Source: Kibdelosporangium sp. MJ126-NF4
GTDB lineage: Bacteria; Actinomycetota; Actinomycetes; Mycobacteriales; Pseudonocardiaceae
Direction: 5' to 3'
NCBI RefSeq assembly: GCF_000826545.1
Contig: NZ_CDME01000011.1
Span: forward strand, 398,001-462,000
Length of the DNA stretch: 64,000 nucleotides
Position 1 is the first letter of the stretch, and the number at the start of each line of letters is the position of its first letter. The notes beneath the pieces were generated by a model, which worked only from the letters and a program-made list of their open reading frames with translations, had not been told where the DNA came from and ran no database searches. The translations under genes and the position numbers were made by a program. Shown in pieces: positions 63,211 through 64,000 of the stretch.

Positions 63211-64000
63211 CTAGGTGTTGGAAGGCAGGTCTGTTCCCGCTCCCCTCCGGCGGACGGTGACCAGGTCGTGGCGTGCCTCCGGCAGTGTCTGTTCGTCGAC
63301 GCCTTCGACGGTGAAGCCCGCGTCGGCGATCATCTGGCGGTCGTCGGCGCCCGGCTGGCCCTCACTGGTCAGGTAGTCGCCGAGGAAGATCGAGTTGGCC
63401 AGGTGCAGGGCCAGCGGCTGCATGCCGCGTAGGTGGATCTCCCGTCCGCCCGCCAGCCGAACCTCCACGTCGGGGAAGAAGAACCGGAACACCGCGAGGA
63501 TGCGCAGACAGCGGTCCGGGGTCAGCTCCCAGCGTCCGCCCAGTGGTGTGCCGTCGAACGGGATGAGGAAGTTCACCGGGACCGAGTCCGGGTCGAGCTC
63601 CCGCAGCGCCATGGCCAGGTCGACGATGTCGTCGTCGGTCTCGCCCATCCCGAAGATGGCGCCGGAGCAGGGCGACAGTCCGGCTGTGCCAGCGCGTTTC
63701 AGAGTGTCGACGCGGTCGGCGAAGGTGTGCGTCGTGCAGATGTCCGCGTAACGTTCCTCGCTGGTGTTGAGGTTGTTGTTGTACGCGTGCGCGCCCGCCG
63801 CGGCCAGTCGCTCGGCCTGGCCGTCGCTGAGCAGGCCGAGACAGACGCAGACTTCCACGTCCGGGTTGTCGTCCTTGATGGCCGCGATGGTGTTCTCGAT
63901 CCGGGTGATGTCCCGGTTTCCCGGTCCCCTGCCGCTGGCGACCAGGCAGACGCGCTTCGCGCCCGCCTGGACCGCCGCCTGTGCCGTCTCCGCCGCTTTC
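63211..64000 (-). CDS. bioB: Biotin synthase, C-terminal part (cut by window edge)
   Basis: The visible 263 residues begin [20 protein letters not shown] and run to the stop at 63211; the N-terminal part with the radical-SAM CxxxCxxC lies outside. Biotin-synthase signatures are [17 protein letters not shown] (Asn residues near the 2Fe-2S site), [31 protein letters not shown] and [21 protein letters not shown]. The enzyme inserts sulfur into dethiobiotin. The C-terminus is complete. Confidence 0.95.
   Translation of the reverse strand, partial: KAAETAQAAVQAGAKRVCLVASGRGPGNRDITRIENTIAAIKDDNPDVEVCVCLGLLSDGQAERLAAAGAHAYNNNLNTSEERYADICTTHTFADRVDTLKRAGTAGLSPCSGAIFGMGETDDDIVDLAMALRELDPDSVPVNFLIPFDGTPLGGRWELTPDRCLRILAVFRFFFPDVEVRLAGGREIHLRGMQPLALHLANSIFLGDYLTSEGQPGADDRQMIADAGFTVEGVDEQTLPEARHDLVTVRRRGAGTDLPSNT

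Overview
The window comes from a high-GC, mycothiol-producing actinomycete. Mycothiol S-conjugate amidase, PhoH2, GreA, a type II fumarase, a short-chain Z-isoprenyl diphosphate synthase and many GTG/TTG starts all fit. Gene content and order match the Mycobacterium tuberculosis Rv1074-Rv1109 neighbourhood (fadA3, SGNH hydrolase, cbs, pra, metB, greA, mca, Rv1083, Rv1084, hemolysin III, Z-isoprenyl synthase, phoH2, fumC, glpX, DUF4245, xseB). Style and accessory genes suggest Pseudonocardiales, but the genus cannot be fixed from sequence alone. Gene starts were chosen from ribosome-binding sites, overlaps and family alignments recalled from memory; no search was run.

Layout. 1-9.4 kb: xseB, a secreted protein, DUF4245/glpX (divergent), a secreted chymotrypsin-fold protease, two tandem L,D-transpeptidase lipoproteins, a flavin/F420 oxidoreductase divergent from a MarR regulator, ferredoxin-NADP reductase, fumC and a beta-hydroxyacid dehydrogenase. 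9.4-19 kb: an EamA exporter with its divergent MocR regulator, a secreted repeat protein, two PH-domain membrane proteins, ATP-dependent DNA ligase, a lipoprotein and PhoH2. 19-21 kb: three tandem copies of a small secreted two-cysteine protein, each with its own conserved promoter and terminator. 21-34 kb: conserved core genes (Z-isoprenyl synthase, hemolysin III, DUF255, mca, DUF4307, greA) interrupted by an Hen1-Pnkp RNA-repair pair and a DJ-1/AraC regulator. 34-41.8 kb: a MarR-MFS-Lrp operon, 4-hydroxyphenylpyruvate dioxygenase, a sigma factor fused to an anti-sigma-like membrane region, and a compact GH1 glycosidase. 41.9-49.2 kb (all minus): transsulfuration genes metB and cbs around three membrane proteins with long Pro/Gln/Gly tails, plus an M20 hydrolase. 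49.3-64 kb: SGNH hydrolase, thiolase, a MerR-peroxiredoxin fusion with PaiB and a broken reductase, a Bax-inhibitor family protein, a deacetylase-like protein, an ECF sigma/membrane partner pair, a MinD/CooC-like ATPase, a two-domain fatty acyl reductase, a coiled-coil protein and the 3' part of bioB.

The most unusual signals lie between genes. At least two families of short palindromic elements sit exactly at gene 3' ends and supply or abut the stop codon (TCG-TGA-GTGTTT at 6.1, 24.3 and 41.9 kb; CTAGTGGTYACGACC at 16.4 and 63.0-63.2 kb). A third family is a regular array of five 23-base imperfect palindromes after the AraC-type gene at 31.3 kb. Other striking items are the triplicated secreted-protein cassettes with a shared promoter architecture, EATQVV-type repeats in the Pro/Gln tails that resemble Ser/Thr-kinase/FHA sites, the sigma/anti-sigma fusion and the MerR-peroxiredoxin fusion.
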